Assembly (NCBI GenBank): GCA_938029215.1
Contig: CALHFG010000006.1
Coordinates: forward strand, 1-61,706
Source: an uncultured Acidimicrobiales bacterium
Lineage (GTDB): Bacteria > Actinomycetota > Acidimicrobiia > Acidimicrobiales > SZUA-35
Direction of reading: 5' to 3'
Length of the DNA: 61,706 bases
The notes beneath the pieces are model-generated. The model had not been told where the DNA came from. It searched no databases and was given only the letters and a program-made list of their open reading frames with translations. The position numbers were made by a program, and so were the translations under genes. Positions 42,103-50,909 of the stretch are shown one piece after another (the stretch's first letter is position 1; each line of letters starts with the position of its first letter).

Positions 42103-45100
42103 GTGACGACCGACGAAACAAGGTGGCACACTGGTCCGGTGGTTCCAGCGAACACCATTCGGGTGAGCGTCATTGGTCGGATGGGGGTTGCGGTTCCAGA
42201 CTCCGGCTTTCGGCGTCTTCAGCCGGCCCAACGCCAGCTGCTTTCACTTCTCGTTGCCGCTGGACCAAGTGGGCTGACCGCCGACCGAATCGCCGACGAG
42301 ATTTGGCCGGACCAGCTTCCCAACCAATGGCAAGCGGCAGTACGAATGACCGTGTCGCGACTGCGTCGTAGTTGCAACAGCAATTTTGTAGAGATGGCTG
42401 ATGGGTACTATCGGCTGACGCTGGGCCTTCATCAGGTCGATGCCTGGTATCTGAACGAACTGACCGATCGTTCCGAAGTGTCCTTAATCGGAGCCGACGT
42501 GGAACGGCTCGGTGAGCTGGTTGCATCCACCGAGATCTACGGCGGAGTCGAGGGCACCCTCACCGTCGACGGATCGATTCGTGAGATCGAACAGGCCCAG
42601 CGCACGTTGATTGCTGCACTGGCCAAGCAGTCCTTTCGGCTCCCCCGAAGCATCTTGCGAGCGCTCTTTCGGCGGGTTATCGCCACACCATGGGACGAAG
42701 ATCTCTGTGCTGACGTGGCCAGCCTTCATGCAGCCGCAGGCCTCACCGCTGCTGCCCAAGATCTCATCGATCAGACGCGTTTGGAGCTGCGCGACACCTT
42801 CGGCGTTCCGCCGACGGATCGACTACTCAGAATCGAACGTCAACTGGCTCACGGTCGGTTTGATTCGCCCGACGTCGACGAACTGGTTGATCAGGTCTCT
42901 GATACAGCGGTCACCCTTCCGGTCGCATTGCAGGTTGCTGATGGCAAATCCGACGTTCGGGTTGAGGCGACGGCTGAACTCATCGAACAGTTGAGCGGAG
43001 ACCGGTCAACGCTGCTACTGACTGGGCCAGCCGGATCGGCTTCGCACGTACTCATCGGTCATGCGTTGACGGCCATGGGTTCGGATGTGGGCACGGTGTT
43101 GTATGGCCGCTGTAGCGAGGGCGTGACGCTTAGCTATGAGCCCTTCGTCGGTATGTTGCCCAACTTCCGCTCGCTCGTCGCCAGGGACTTTGGGGCCGAA
43201 GAGACAGCCGGCCCCACCGTCTTGTGGGCCGCGGCGGCCGAGGAGTTGGCCCAGGCAGGTCGAGGGGGTCCGGTGACCGTGGTTGTGGGGGCAGCCCATG
43301 ACATCGATTCTGCATCTACCGACCTGCTTCTCTTCCTCGCTCGTTCCAACATGGAGATTTCGCTTCGACTCCTGATCACCGGACTCAGCGATGTGGACCG
43401 ACCCGAATTCGCCCGACTCGAACGCAGTCTCGCATCGATCGGCAATACCCGCCGGGCAACGATCGCGCCGCTCACCGTGGACCAAATCACGTTGATGGCT
43501 GGGGAAGACTTCCCCCATGCCTCCAGCGCTGCACTACGCAGCCTGTCCGAGGAACTCCTCGTTCGATCGGGCGGCCTGCCAACGGTGGTGGCAGCGCTGC
43601 TCCGCACCTTGGACCCAGCGACGCTCCGGCTGCCGGCAAGCGGCACGGGTCAAAGCCTCGACGTGTTCAGCCAGCAAGTGTCGGGGCTGTCCGACACGGC
43701 TCGATCGGTAGGTATTGCGGCGGCGGTCCTCGGTCGCGACGCCTCGCTCAGCGACCTCCAGCACATGTGCGAACTGCACCCTGATGAGTTGCTCGACGTT
43801 GTAGAGGAGCTGCTCGACACCGGTTTGATCGTCGAGACCGCCGGGGTCGACCGCCTCACCTTCGCCCACCAATTGGCGATGGACGAGTTCATCAACCAGA
43901 CCCGGGAGATTCGACGTCGTCAGATGCATGTCAAGGCTCGCAACTTGACGACGGACCCCCATCGCCGAGCCCGGCATGATCTGCTGGCTCACCCCACGGT
44001 TCCATCGGCGGAAGCACGAACGTCTCAGCTGCGGTCGGCTCGAATCTTGCATGCGCAGCGATCGTTTCGGGAAGCGGCTGCTGCGTTCCGTAACGCACAG
44101 TCGCTGCAACCAGACCTGCCGCTGGAAACCAAGGACGCTGTTGCGTACGCCGACTCGGTCTCTCGGACGGGCGCTCTCGCCGAGGCTGCCCAGCTTCGTA
44201 GCGAGGTGATTGCTCGATGCATCTCCGATGGAGAGTGGGACGGCGTCCTGGCGGGCGCCATCGTGGGTCTTCCCGAGGCCGAGCTCATCGATGGTGACCC
44301 GGAACGCTTCGCACAGCTGTCTTCTATCCCGGCAGAGCGTCTGGATGATGACAAACGATTCCAGCTGGCGATACATCTTTCCCGCCAGGCGTCGCTTCTC
44401 GGACGGGATGAAGTGGCGCAGGTGTGGGTCGGGCGGGCTCAAGAGTCGGCGATGACGGCCAGCCAAAAAGCGGCCGCGACGTTTGCGTGGCGCTTAGCAA
44501 ACGATGTGCGCACGCCTGCCCGTCAACGGCTCGACCGGGTGCAACCGGCCCTGTCGCTTCCCGTCGCCGACGCCGATCGAGTCCCTCTGCTTCAGGTTGC
44601 TGCGCTCGACAGTTATCAGGTAGGCAACATCGACGAAGCGGTCGAGCTCAATCGTCAGTTTGCCGAGGCTGCTAACGCCAGTTCGAACCCTCTGCGAATT
44701 TGGCATTCGCGGCTGTTCTCAGCGATGTATCTGTTCGAGGTTGGGGCCTGGGATCAGGCTCGAGCTGAAGCGGATCGAGCGCTTGAGGACGGTCTTCGGT
44801 TCGGCGTGACGATCGCCGGGCCCACCCGGATGGCCCAGGAATTCTGGCTGTATCTCCTGAAGGGCGAGCAGGGAAGCTTGGCGCCGCTGTTTGAGATGAC
44901 ACCGCCAGACGACGCGTCGACCCTGCTGTTCCAGTCGGCCTACAGCAGGTCGCTCTTCGCGGTAGGCGAGACCCAACGAGCGATCAACAAAGCCCTGTCG
45001 GTGGTGAAGCGATTCTTGGCTGCTCCGCAGGCGCATGGCTTGGCGGCCACGGCGTTGCTTGCGCCGGTGCTGGAGGCCTCGGGCGACACCGAGACCGTAG

Positions 45101-45393
45101 ATGCGGTTCGAGAATTACTCCGCCCACACGCGGATTCGGCGTTGCTCGTAGGGGCCGGCGTTGTGAACCTAGGCCCGGTTGATCGGTACCTGAGCCGACT
45201 TGACGGCGAACCCACCGCCGACGATTGCCGAAGATTTGTGGCCCAGTCGGATCGGCTGAACATGCCGGTTTGGCGGGTGCACTCTCGCCTCGAGTTGAGA
45301 AGGGTGCTGAGCGACGCGGGGGTTGTGGATGAGGTGCTGAACGACGAGATCACTCGGATTAGCACAGGAACGTCGTTTGAGGAACTTCTGTAG
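42103..45393 (+). CDS. large wHTH-BTAD-TPR regulator with degenerate ATPase domain
   Basis: A 1096-residue protein of SARP/AfsR-like layout. It has an OmpR-type winged helix (about 20-110, LQPAQRQLLSLLVAAG, then AVRMTVSRLRR), a BTAD helical domain (about 115-250), an AAA/STAND-like region (about 285-520), and a long alpha-helical TPR-like region (about 620-1090). The P-loop reads GPAGSASH (308-315) where GxxGxGK[ST] is expected, and the Walker B-like strand is VTVVVGAAHDID. ATP hydrolysis is therefore unlikely. GTG 42103 follows GAGG (42090-42093) and lies 35 bp after the peptidase stop, so the three genes look like one operon. It may sense a signal via TPRs and regulate DNA or the two proteases. 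Confidence 0.8.
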   Translation: MTTDETRWHTGPVVPANTIRVSVIGRMGVAVPDSGFRRLQPAQRQLLSLLVAAGPSGLTADRIADEIWPDQLPNQWQAAVRMTVSRLRRSCNSNFVEMADGYYRLTLGLHQVDAWYLNELTDRSEVSLIGADVERLGELVASTEIYGGVEGTLTVDGSIREIEQAQRTLIAALAKQSFRLPRSILRALFRRVIATPWDEDLCADVASLHAAAGLTAAAQDLIDQTRLELRDTFGVPPTDRLLRIERQLAHGRFDSPDVDELVDQVSDTAVTLPVALQVADGKSDVRVEATAELIEQLSGDRSTLLLTGPAGSASHVLIGHALTAMGSDVGTVLYGRCSEGVTLSYEPFVGMLPNFRSLVARDFGAEETAGPTVLWAAAAEELAQAGRGGPVTVVVGAAHDIDSASTDLLLFLARSNMEISLRLLITGLSDVDRPEFARLERSLASIGNTRRATIAPLTVDQITLMAGEDFPHASSAALRSLSEELLVRSGGLPTVVAALLRTLDPATLRLPASGTGQSLDVFSQQVSGLSDTARSVGIAAAVLGRDASLSDLQHMCELHPDELLDVVEELLDTGLIVETAGVDRLTFAHQLAMDEFINQTREIRRRQMHVKARNLTTDPHRRARHDLLAHPTVPSAEARTSQLRSARILHAQRSFREAAAAFRNAQSLQPDLPLETKDAVAYADSVSRTGALAEAAQLRSEVIARCISDGEWDGVLAGAIVGLPEAELIDGDPERFAQLSSIPAERLDDDKRFQLAIHLSRQASLLGRDEVAQVWVGRAQESAMTASQKAAATFAWRLANDVRTPARQRLDRVQPALSLPVADADRVPLLQVAALDSYQVGNIDEAVELNRQFAEAANASSNPLRIWHSRLFSAMYLFEVGAWDQARAEADRALEDGLRFGVTIAGPTRMAQEFWLYLLKGEQGSLAPLFEMTPPDDASTLLFQSAYSRSLFAVGETQRAINKALSVVKRFLAAPQAHGLAATALLAPVLEASGDTETVDAVRELLRPHADSALLVGAGVVNLGPVDRYLSRLDGEPTADDCRRFVAQSDRLNMPVWRVHSRLELRRVLSDAGVVDEVLNDEITRISTGTSFEELL

Positions 45394-45420
45394 CAGTCCC
45401 GCGCCGAGGCCGAAAATGTA

Positions 45421-45468
45421 TTGAGCGGATATAGAGGCCCCGCCGCCGGCACCTCTACATCCGCTCAA
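45421..45468. repeat. long inverted repeat / stem-loop
   Basis: TTGAGCGGATATAGAGG (45421-45437) pairs with CCTCTACATCCGCTCAA (45452-45468), 16 of 17 bases, loop 14 nt. It lies 27 bp after the regulator's stop and could end or stabilise the operon mRNA; no T-run follows. The rest of the 263-bp gap to 45656 holds a palindrome GGTTGCAACC near 45550 but no gene. Confidence 0.75.
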
Positions 45469-45656
45469 GCCGCCGCCAAGCGGCGAGACCTAACAAGCCT
45501 CGTTCGAGCGAGCCGCGAAGCACGCCCTCTGGAGACAATGTTACCAATGGTTGCAACCGGCGTGTAACCAAAAATCCTCATGGTTGTCCAACCAGATGGG
45601 ATCGATGGGGGAAAACAGCGTTGTACTGCGATTTCGTGTGGGAACGTTGGTGGAAA

Positions 45657-46604
45657 CTAGTAGCCGAGGTGGCGACTCACGAGATTCTCGGGGTTCAGTC
45701 CGGTCTCGAACGCATTCAGATTCTCGGTAAAGGAGCGCGCCAGGCGCACCAGGTAGTCCCGTGATAGCCCTGCGATGTGCGGCGTCACCATCAAGCCTTC
45801 GACGTCCCATGCGGGGTGATGGGAAGGCAGCGGCTCGGTTCGGAAGACGTCGAGGTTCGCACCTCGTAGCTGTCCACTTTCGAGCGCGGCGATAACCGCG
45901 TCGAGGTACACGACTCCGCCCCGCGAAACGTCGATCAGAAGCCCGCCCCGACGCATTGAATTGAGCTCGGAGGGTCCTATGAGACCACGTGTTTGTTCGG
46001 TGAGGGGGACACAGACCACCACGACGTCGGCGTCGGTGAGCGCGTAGCGTCTCTCACCCGAGGACACGACCTGTTCGATCCCGTCGACCGGTCGGCCGCT
46101 GCGGCTTACGCCAGTGACTCGCATTCCCAGGGCCCGTGCCCGACGAGCGACACTGCGGCCAACGGCGCCGAGGCCAACAACGCACATGGTCTGGTCGAAC
46201 AAGGGCTTGGGAAAGGTCTCGCGCCACTGGTGCTGTTCCTGCTGGCGGACCAGTTGAGGGACGTTGTAGGCCATCGCGAGCGCCATGGCCATTACGAACT
46301 CGGGCATGTGTGGCTCGTGAGATCCGCGAGAGTTGCTGATCACGACGTGTTCTGCGAGATCGGGTGCGGGCAGCAGGGTGTCGACGCCCGAGCCTGCGAT
46401 GTGGATCATGCGGAGGTTCTCCGCTCGAGCCCATCGGTTCTTTGGTGCCCGGCCCGTGAGCAAAAGCTCCATCGACGGAAGGGCCTTGGTAAAGGCTCGG
46501 GAGTCCTCCAATTGCACGAGTCGGCGGCCGGGAAGCGTGCGAGCCAGCTCGTCGGCCATCTGTTGATTGTGACCGGGCAAATAGATGTGAACGGGGCTAC
46601 TCAT
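45657..46604 (-). CDS. D-2-hydroxyacid dehydrogenase family protein
   Basis: A 315-residue NAD(P)-dependent dehydrogenase. The Rossmann motif is VVGLGAVGRSVARRA, the substrate-binding Arg is in RGGLLIDVSRGGVV, and the catalytic His is in TPHIAGLSRDY. The VCVPLTEQTRGLIG segment is typical. It most resembles glyoxylate/hydroxypyruvate reductase-like members; the exact acid is unknown. It follows the MBL gene by 17 bp on the minus strand, likely one operon. Confidence 0.88.
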   Translation of the reverse strand: MSSPVHIYLPGHNQQMADELARTLPGRRLVQLEDSRAFTKALPSMELLLTGRAPKNRWARAENLRMIHIAGSGVDTLLPAPDLAEHVVISNSRGSHEPHMPEFVMAMALAMAYNVPQLVRQQEQHQWRETFPKPLFDQTMCVVGLGAVGRSVARRARALGMRVTGVSRSGRPVDGIEQVVSSGERRYALTDADVVVVCVPLTEQTRGLIGPSELNSMRRGGLLIDVSRGGVVYLDAVIAALESGQLRGANLDVFRTEPLPSHHPAWDVEGLMVTPHIAGLSRDYLVRLARSFTENLNAFETGLNPENLVSRHLGY

Positions 46605-46621
46605 GAATGTCTAAGGCTAGT

Positions 46622-47536
46622 TCATGCAGCTTGGAATAGCCCGGGCTCCACCTCGGCGGCCTCCCCCCGGGCGACCATTCGGTCAACGTGCAGCGAAGCC
46701 GTGCGATGTTCGACCGAGTCGGCGAAGGGGATCTGGACCGACGGTCGGTAAACGAACCGATGCCGGACCATTTCATCCAAGGTGTGCGGTTCGGCCAGAA
46801 ACGCAAGCATCTCGTCGTGGCGACGCTGGATCACCGAGGTGAAAGCATCGATGCGCTCAACGAAGTCTTGCCGACCCTCGATGATCCCCTTGTGGTGGTA
46901 GGTCACATAGTGGTGCGCATCCTCATCGCGGATCTGATGCAGGCTTGCCTCGAATTGATCGAGGTCGCTCCACGTGTCGCCGTAGTACGGGCCAAAGCCG
47001 GTGAGGTCGATGTCGGAACAGAAGAATGTGCCATCGGAGATGCGGAAGCCGCTGTGACCCCGGGTGTGCCCCGGCAGATGAACCGCCTCAACGGTGACGC
47101 CACCGAGATCGAACACATGGCCATCGTCAAAACCGATTGCGTCGGGTCGCCCGACGTAGGAGAACTCTTCCACAACCGAGGGCTCGAACTCGGCCCACAC
47201 GGCGTCGGGCAAGCCGTAGACATCCCGTAGCCCATCGAGGCTTTGCACCGCGAGCAGGTCATGGTGATGCACGTGTACTCGGGCGGTGTCGAACAACCCG
47301 TTCCCGGCCATGTGGTCCTCGTGGCCATGAGAGGTGAGCACCGCGTCGATGGCAACGGGCGCACCACCGCGCTCCACAACGGTGATCGAAGGATCGATAA
47401 TCACTGATTCTCCGGAACCGGAGATGACCACACTGTTGCCCGACGGGTACGCGCCGTTCTTGTCTCCGACGAGCACGGTCACCTGGTCGGACAGCTTGCG
47501 TTCTACGTCGGACCAGTCGACTATCTCAGCACCCAT
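46622..47536 (-). CDS. MBL-fold metallo-hydrolase
   Basis: A 304-residue metallo-beta-lactamase-fold protein with the metal motif SHGHEDHMAG, a downstream His in HLPGHTRGHSGF and Asp in FFCSDIDLTG. The C-terminal ~90 residues are helical (a LACTB2-like winged-helix pattern, HTLDEMVRHRFVYRPS, then ASLHVDRMVARGEAAEVE), which in relatives helps substrate selection. The substrate is unknown. ATG 47536 has TACCAT (complement of 47544-47549) 7 nt upstream. Divergent from the PAC2 gene. Confidence 0.85.
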   Translation of the reverse strand: MGAEIVDWSDVERKLSDQVTVLVGDKNGAYPSGNSVVISGSGESVIIDPSITVVERGGAPVAIDAVLTSHGHEDHMAGNGLFDTARVHVHHHDLLAVQSLDGLRDVYGLPDAVWAEFEPSVVEEFSYVGRPDAIGFDDGHVFDLGGVTVEAVHLPGHTRGHSGFRISDGTFFCSDIDLTGFGPYYGDTWSDLDQFEASLHQIRDEDAHHYVTYHHKGIIEGRQDFVERIDAFTSVIQRRHDEMLAFLAEPHTLDEMVRHRFVYRPSVQIPFADSVEHRTASLHVDRMVARGEAAEVEPGLFQAA

Positions 47537-47543
47537 GAACCCG

Positions 47544-47602
47544 ATGGTACAAGCCACCTTGTAGTGCAGCGAAAGGGCCCCGCGCCGATGGACGGATACG
47601 CT
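47544..47602. promoter_or_regulatory. back-to-back leaderless promoters
   Basis: Leftward -10 TACCAT (complement of 47544-47549), 7 nt before ATG 47536. Rightward -10 TACGCT (47597-47602), 8 nt before GTG 47611. The 74-bp intergenic space holds both. Confidence 0.55.
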
Positions 47603-47610
47603 CACATCCT

Positions 47611-48465
47611 GTGATCTGGCACTCCGACACTCAGACCCTGCGTCGGCCGTTCCTCGTGCTAGCGCTCAGCGGGATGTTCGATGCGGGCAAGGCTGCCACC
47701 AACGCAGCAACGTGGATTCGAGATCACTCCGACTCGGGGTTGGTGGCAGAGCTCGATCCGGAGGAGCTCTACAACTTTTCTGAAGCTCGTCCCATTGCGG
47801 CCTTCGACGACGAAGGTAAGCGGGTGATCAAGTGGCCAACCGTCAAGTTCTATGGCTGCACTACCAACGGGGCGAGAGACGTCCTCGTCGCCGTCGGCAC
47901 AGAACCGCAGTTTCGTTGGAAATGGTTCGCCGGTGCCGTTCACTCCATGGCGGTCGAAACGAACTGCGCCATGGTGGTCACGATGGGTTCGACCTTGGCC
48001 ATGACCCCGCATACGCGGCCGGCTCGGGTGGTAGCTAGTGCGGGCGACCCCGTGCTCGCCGCCAGGATGCAGCTGCAAGCGCCAAGCTATGAGGGCCCGA
48101 CCGGCGTGATGGGCGTGGTCAACCAGCGGCTGGAAGCTGAAGCCTTTCCCGTGCTGTCTCTGCGGGCGGAGGTGCCGCACTATGTTCCGGGATCGCCGAG
48201 CCCAAAGTCCACCCAGGCCATGCTGCGACGGCTTCAAAATCTCAGCAGTGTCCCCACGGCGTATGAACAGCTCGATGGGTTTGTAAACGAGTGGGTTCAG
48301 CAGGTTGATGCGGCCGTCCAAGCCGACGAAGAAAGTCGGGTCTACCTGGCCCAACTCGAAGCTCGGGTCGACCGCGACGAGGATCGCCTTCCCAGTGGTG
48401 ACGACGTGGCCGGTGAGTTGGAGGCCTACCTTCGTGAGCTGGGATCGAGCGAGACCGACGAGTAG
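47611..48465 (+). CDS. PAC2-family protein
   Basis: A 284-residue protein of the PAC2 (proteasome assembly chaperone-like) family: the start RRPFLVLALSGMFDAGKAATNAATW and FSEARPIAAFD, then MGVVNQRLEAEAFPVLSL, and a helical C-terminus. Archaeal and actinobacterial members associate with proteasome function, but the bacterial role is uncertain and no proteasome gene lies in the window. GTG start. Confidence 0.85.
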   Translation: MIWHSDTQTLRRPFLVLALSGMFDAGKAATNAATWIRDHSDSGLVAELDPEELYNFSEARPIAAFDDEGKRVIKWPTVKFYGCTTNGARDVLVAVGTEPQFRWKWFAGAVHSMAVETNCAMVVTMGSTLAMTPHTRPARVVASAGDPVLAARMQLQAPSYEGPTGVMGVVNQRLEAEAFPVLSLRAEVPHYVPGSPSPKSTQAMLRRLQNLSSVPTAYEQLDGFVNEWVQQVDAAVQADEESRVYLAQLEARVDRDEDRLPSGDDVAGELEAYLRELGSSETDE

Positions 48466-48508
48466 ACGACGCATTAGGGACTATTACGTGCGGATTGCGG
48501 TGGTTGGG

Positions 48509-48545
48509 GTTGGAGTCGCTCCGTCGTGGGACCTAAGTTGGAGTC
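48509..48545 (+). repeat. direct repeats upstream of sodN
   Basis: GTTGGAGTC occurs at 48509-48517 and 48537-48545, 28 bp apart, with the candidate -10 TAAGTT at 48534-48539. A possible metal-regulator site (for example a Nur-type one), by position only. Confidence 0.35.
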
Positions 48546-48547
48546 CT

Positions 48548-49012
48548 ATGACCATCTCCTCAACTCTGCTCAACGCTCTGGACCGGGTGTTCCCCGCCCC
48601 GATCGTGTCTGCCCACTGCGATGGACCCTGTGGTGTCTATGACCCCGCCAGCGCCCGAATCGCAGGCGAGTCCGTCCTGGCGATGACCAAGAAGCTCGTC
48701 GACTTGGGTGACGGCCACGATCTGGCCACCGAGAACACTCGCTCACGTTTCATCGCCATCAAGGAGCAACAGGCTGAACTCGTAAAGCACGAGCTCAACA
48801 TTCTGTGGCACGACTATTTCAAGCCTCCGCACCTCGAGGCATATCCCGAGCTGCACACCACGTTCTGGAACGCCGCCAAGCAGGCATCGGCTTGCAAGAC
48901 CTCGGTCGACGTCGATGCAGCCACCGAGCTCATGAGCCAGATCGAAGCCATCCACAACATGTTCTGGGCAACCAAGAACAAAGACGTGGCATGGGTGCCG
49001 GCTAGCTACTAG
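48548..49012 (+). CDS. sodN: nickel superoxide dismutase precursor
   Basis: A 154-residue precursor. The nickel hook HCDGPCGVYDP starts at His23, so a 22-residue propeptide must be removed to expose His1, Cys2 and Cys6 as Ni ligands, leaving a 132-residue mature four-helix protein. It disproportionates superoxide to O2 and H2O2 in the cytoplasm. SodX, the processing peptidase, is encoded 20 bp downstream. ATG 48548 is chosen; TAAGTT lies 8 nt upstream. Ni-SOD is known from Streptomyces, marine actinobacteria and cyanobacteria. Confidence 0.96.
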   Translation: MTISSTLLNALDRVFPAPIVSAHCDGPCGVYDPASARIAGESVLAMTKKLVDLGDGHDLATENTRSRFIAIKEQQAELVKHELNILWHDYFKPPHLEAYPELHTTFWNAAKQASACKTSVDVDAATELMSQIEAIHNMFWATKNKDVAWVPASY

Positions 49013-49032
49013 CCGACTCGCCCCTCCGTGGG

Positions 49033-49377
49033 GTGAACCACATGCACAAGCAGTCGCTCATTCGCGTCGGCGCCGAACTTTGGGCTTGGGTCCGAGGTCG
49101 GCGTCGGCGCGTTTTAGTTGGTGGGAATTCGATGCTTCCCGTCCTGGAACCGGGTTGGTTCGTGCTATTTCACCCTGGGGCCACCCCATCGATCGGCGAT
49201 GTAGTTGTGGCGGTGCATCCTGAACAACCTGACCTCTTGATCGTCAAACGCCTGGCTGAGAACGGACTCGTCAGTGACAACCAAGATGAGGGCGTTGACT
49301 TCGAAAACCCGATCACGGTCCTGGGACCGGTCACCCTGGTTCTCGATGAACCAAGACGCAGCCTCAGCCCACGCTGA
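49033..49377 (+). CDS. sodX: nickel-type SOD maturation protease
   Basis: A 114-residue S26 (signal-peptidase-like) protein with catalytic Ser33 in GNSMLPVLEPG and Lys72 in LLIVKRL, and no membrane helix, so it acts in the cytoplasm. It removes the SodN propeptide. GTG start 49033, 20 bp after sodN. Its last 14 bp overlap the 3' end of the convergent ferredoxin gene. Confidence 0.93.
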   Translation: MNHMHKQSLIRVGAELWAWVRGRRRRVLVGGNSMLPVLEPGWFVLFHPGATPSIGDVVVAVHPEQPDLLIVKRLAENGLVSDNQDEGVDFENPITVLGPVTLVLDEPRRSLSPR

Positions 49378-49693
49378 TTCTGAGGGGGTCGCCGCCCGCG
49401 CTCAGTGGCTCGTAGTTCTCACTGACTTCAATGAAGATGCATTCACCGGGACACTCGGCGGCCGCCGCGATCACGCCCGCCTCGGACGCAGACGGGACAA
49501 AGGCCAGTTCGTGGGAGCCGCCAGGATCGTTAAAGACCTTGGGCCCTTCGAGGCAATACGCGATGCCATCTTCCAAGATCGTAAAGACCTCGGGTGCGTG
49601 ATCGGTGCAGATCCCGTCGCCGGTGCAGAGGTCTTGATCGATCCAAACGGAGATGCGGGGATGCTCGTCCATCGGGACCAGAGGGTATCGCAT
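49364..49693 (-). CDS. ferredoxin with CxxDxxC cluster site
   Basis: A 109-residue single-cluster ferredoxin: CTGDGIC near residue 24 (C-x2-D-x2-C), then a late AECPGECIF. The third ligand position, usually Cys in [4Fe-4S] and a non-ligand in [3Fe-4S] ferredoxins, is Asp, as in Pyrococcus furiosus ferredoxin. Such small ferredoxins often feed cytochrome P450s; none is in the window. ATG 49693 with GTGGTGAA before it. It converges on sodX with a 14-bp overlap. Confidence 0.8.
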   Translation of the reverse strand: MRYPLVPMDEHPRISVWIDQDLCTGDGICTDHAPEVFTILEDGIAYCLEGPKVFNDPGGSHELAFVPSASEAGVIAAAAECPGECIFIEVSENYEPLSAGGDPLRISVG

Positions 49694-49782
49694 TTCACCA
49701 CGTGAGGGCGGGTCCGGCACCAGCGGGATCGTCGTCGAACAAGTCCGGAGGGCCGCTGGGGCAACACATCTATGCTGGCGGC

Positions 49783-50859
49783 GTGACCAGCGTGTACGGG
49801 AAGCTCTTTCGAATCAGTACTTTCGGTGAGTCCCACGGCCCCGCGGTCGGGGTGATCCTGGACGGTTGCCCCGCCGGTGTGCCGGTCGATCCCGCGCACA
49901 TCCAGCAGGATTTGGACCGTCGCCGTCCCGGGCAAAGTCGGTTGGTGACCCAACGAAAAGAGGGCGACGAGGTAGAGATCTTGTCGGGGGTCTTCGAAGG
50001 ACATTCCACCGGAACGCCGATCGCCATGATGGTTCGGAACGCCGATCAGCGGCCTGGTGCCTACGACCACCTGAAGGATGTGTTTCGCCCGAGTCACGCT
50101 GACTACAGCTACCTAGCCAAGTACGGTCGCCGCGACCACCGCGGTGGCGGTCGCAGTTCGGCGCGAGAGACCATCGGCCGCGTAGCTGCGGCGGCGATCG
50201 CAAGGCGCTGGTTGGCAGATATCCACGGAGTCACCGTGCTGGGTTGGGTGGAACAAGTTCATCAGATCGATGCGTCGGTCGACCGCGACACCGTGACGCT
50301 CGACCAGGTGGAATCCTCGCCCACACGCTGTCCCGACCCCGCTGCCGCCGAGCAAATGACCGAAGCGATCGAAGCCGCTCGCAAACGAGGTGACTCGTTG
50401 GGCGGCACCGTGGGCTTCGTGGCGCGCGGCGTACCCGCCGGGTGGGGTGAACCGGTCTTCGATCGGTTGGAGGCTGACCTTGGCAAAGGCATCCTCTCGC
50501 TCCCCGCATGCAAGGGTTTCGATATCGGCAGCGGGTTCGCGGGAACCCGGATGACCGGACTGGAACATAACGACGCCTACCTCCCAGGAGAGGACGGACC
50601 GCAACTGGCCTCCAACCTCTCGGGCGGAGTGCAAGGCGGCATCAGCATCGGGGCGCCCATTTACGGTAAGGCGGCCTTCAAGCCGACGGCCACCATCTCG
50701 TCGGAACAGACCACGGTGACCACGGAGCTGGAGGCGACTACCTTGGCAGCCAAGGGTCGGCATGACCCGTGCGTGCTGCCCCGTGCGGTCCCCATGGTGG
50801 AGGCGATGGTGCTCCTTACGCTGGCCGATCACGCACTACGACAGGCCTCGTACTCCTAG
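49783..50859 (+). CDS. aroC: chorismate synthase
   Basis: A 358-residue FMN-dependent enzyme making chorismate from 5-enolpyruvylshikimate 3-phosphate. Motifs [42 protein letters not shown] and the C-terminal [17 protein letters not shown] are all present. GTG 49783 is preceded by TATGCT (49771-49776) at 6 nt; an upstream frame to 49594 is open but antisense to the ferredoxin. No other aro genes flank it. Confidence 0.96.
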   Translation: MTSVYGKLFRISTFGESHGPAVGVILDGCPAGVPVDPAHIQQDLDRRRPGQSRLVTQRKEGDEVEILSGVFEGHSTGTPIAMMVRNADQRPGAYDHLKDVFRPSHADYSYLAKYGRRDHRGGGRSSARETIGRVAAAAIARRWLADIHGVTVLGWVEQVHQIDASVDRDTVTLDQVESSPTRCPDPAAAEQMTEAIEAARKRGDSLGGTVGFVARGVPAGWGEPVFDRLEADLGKGILSLPACKGFDIGSGFAGTRMTGLEHNDAYLPGEDGPQLASNLSGGVQGGISIGAPIYGKAAFKPTATISSEQTTVTTELEATTLAAKGRHDPCVLPRAVPMVEAMVLLTLADHALRQASYS

Positions 50860-50909
50860 ATCGACTGTCCCTTATGCCAGATGTCACTCGGCAGGCTAGA
50901 TTCTGAGCC

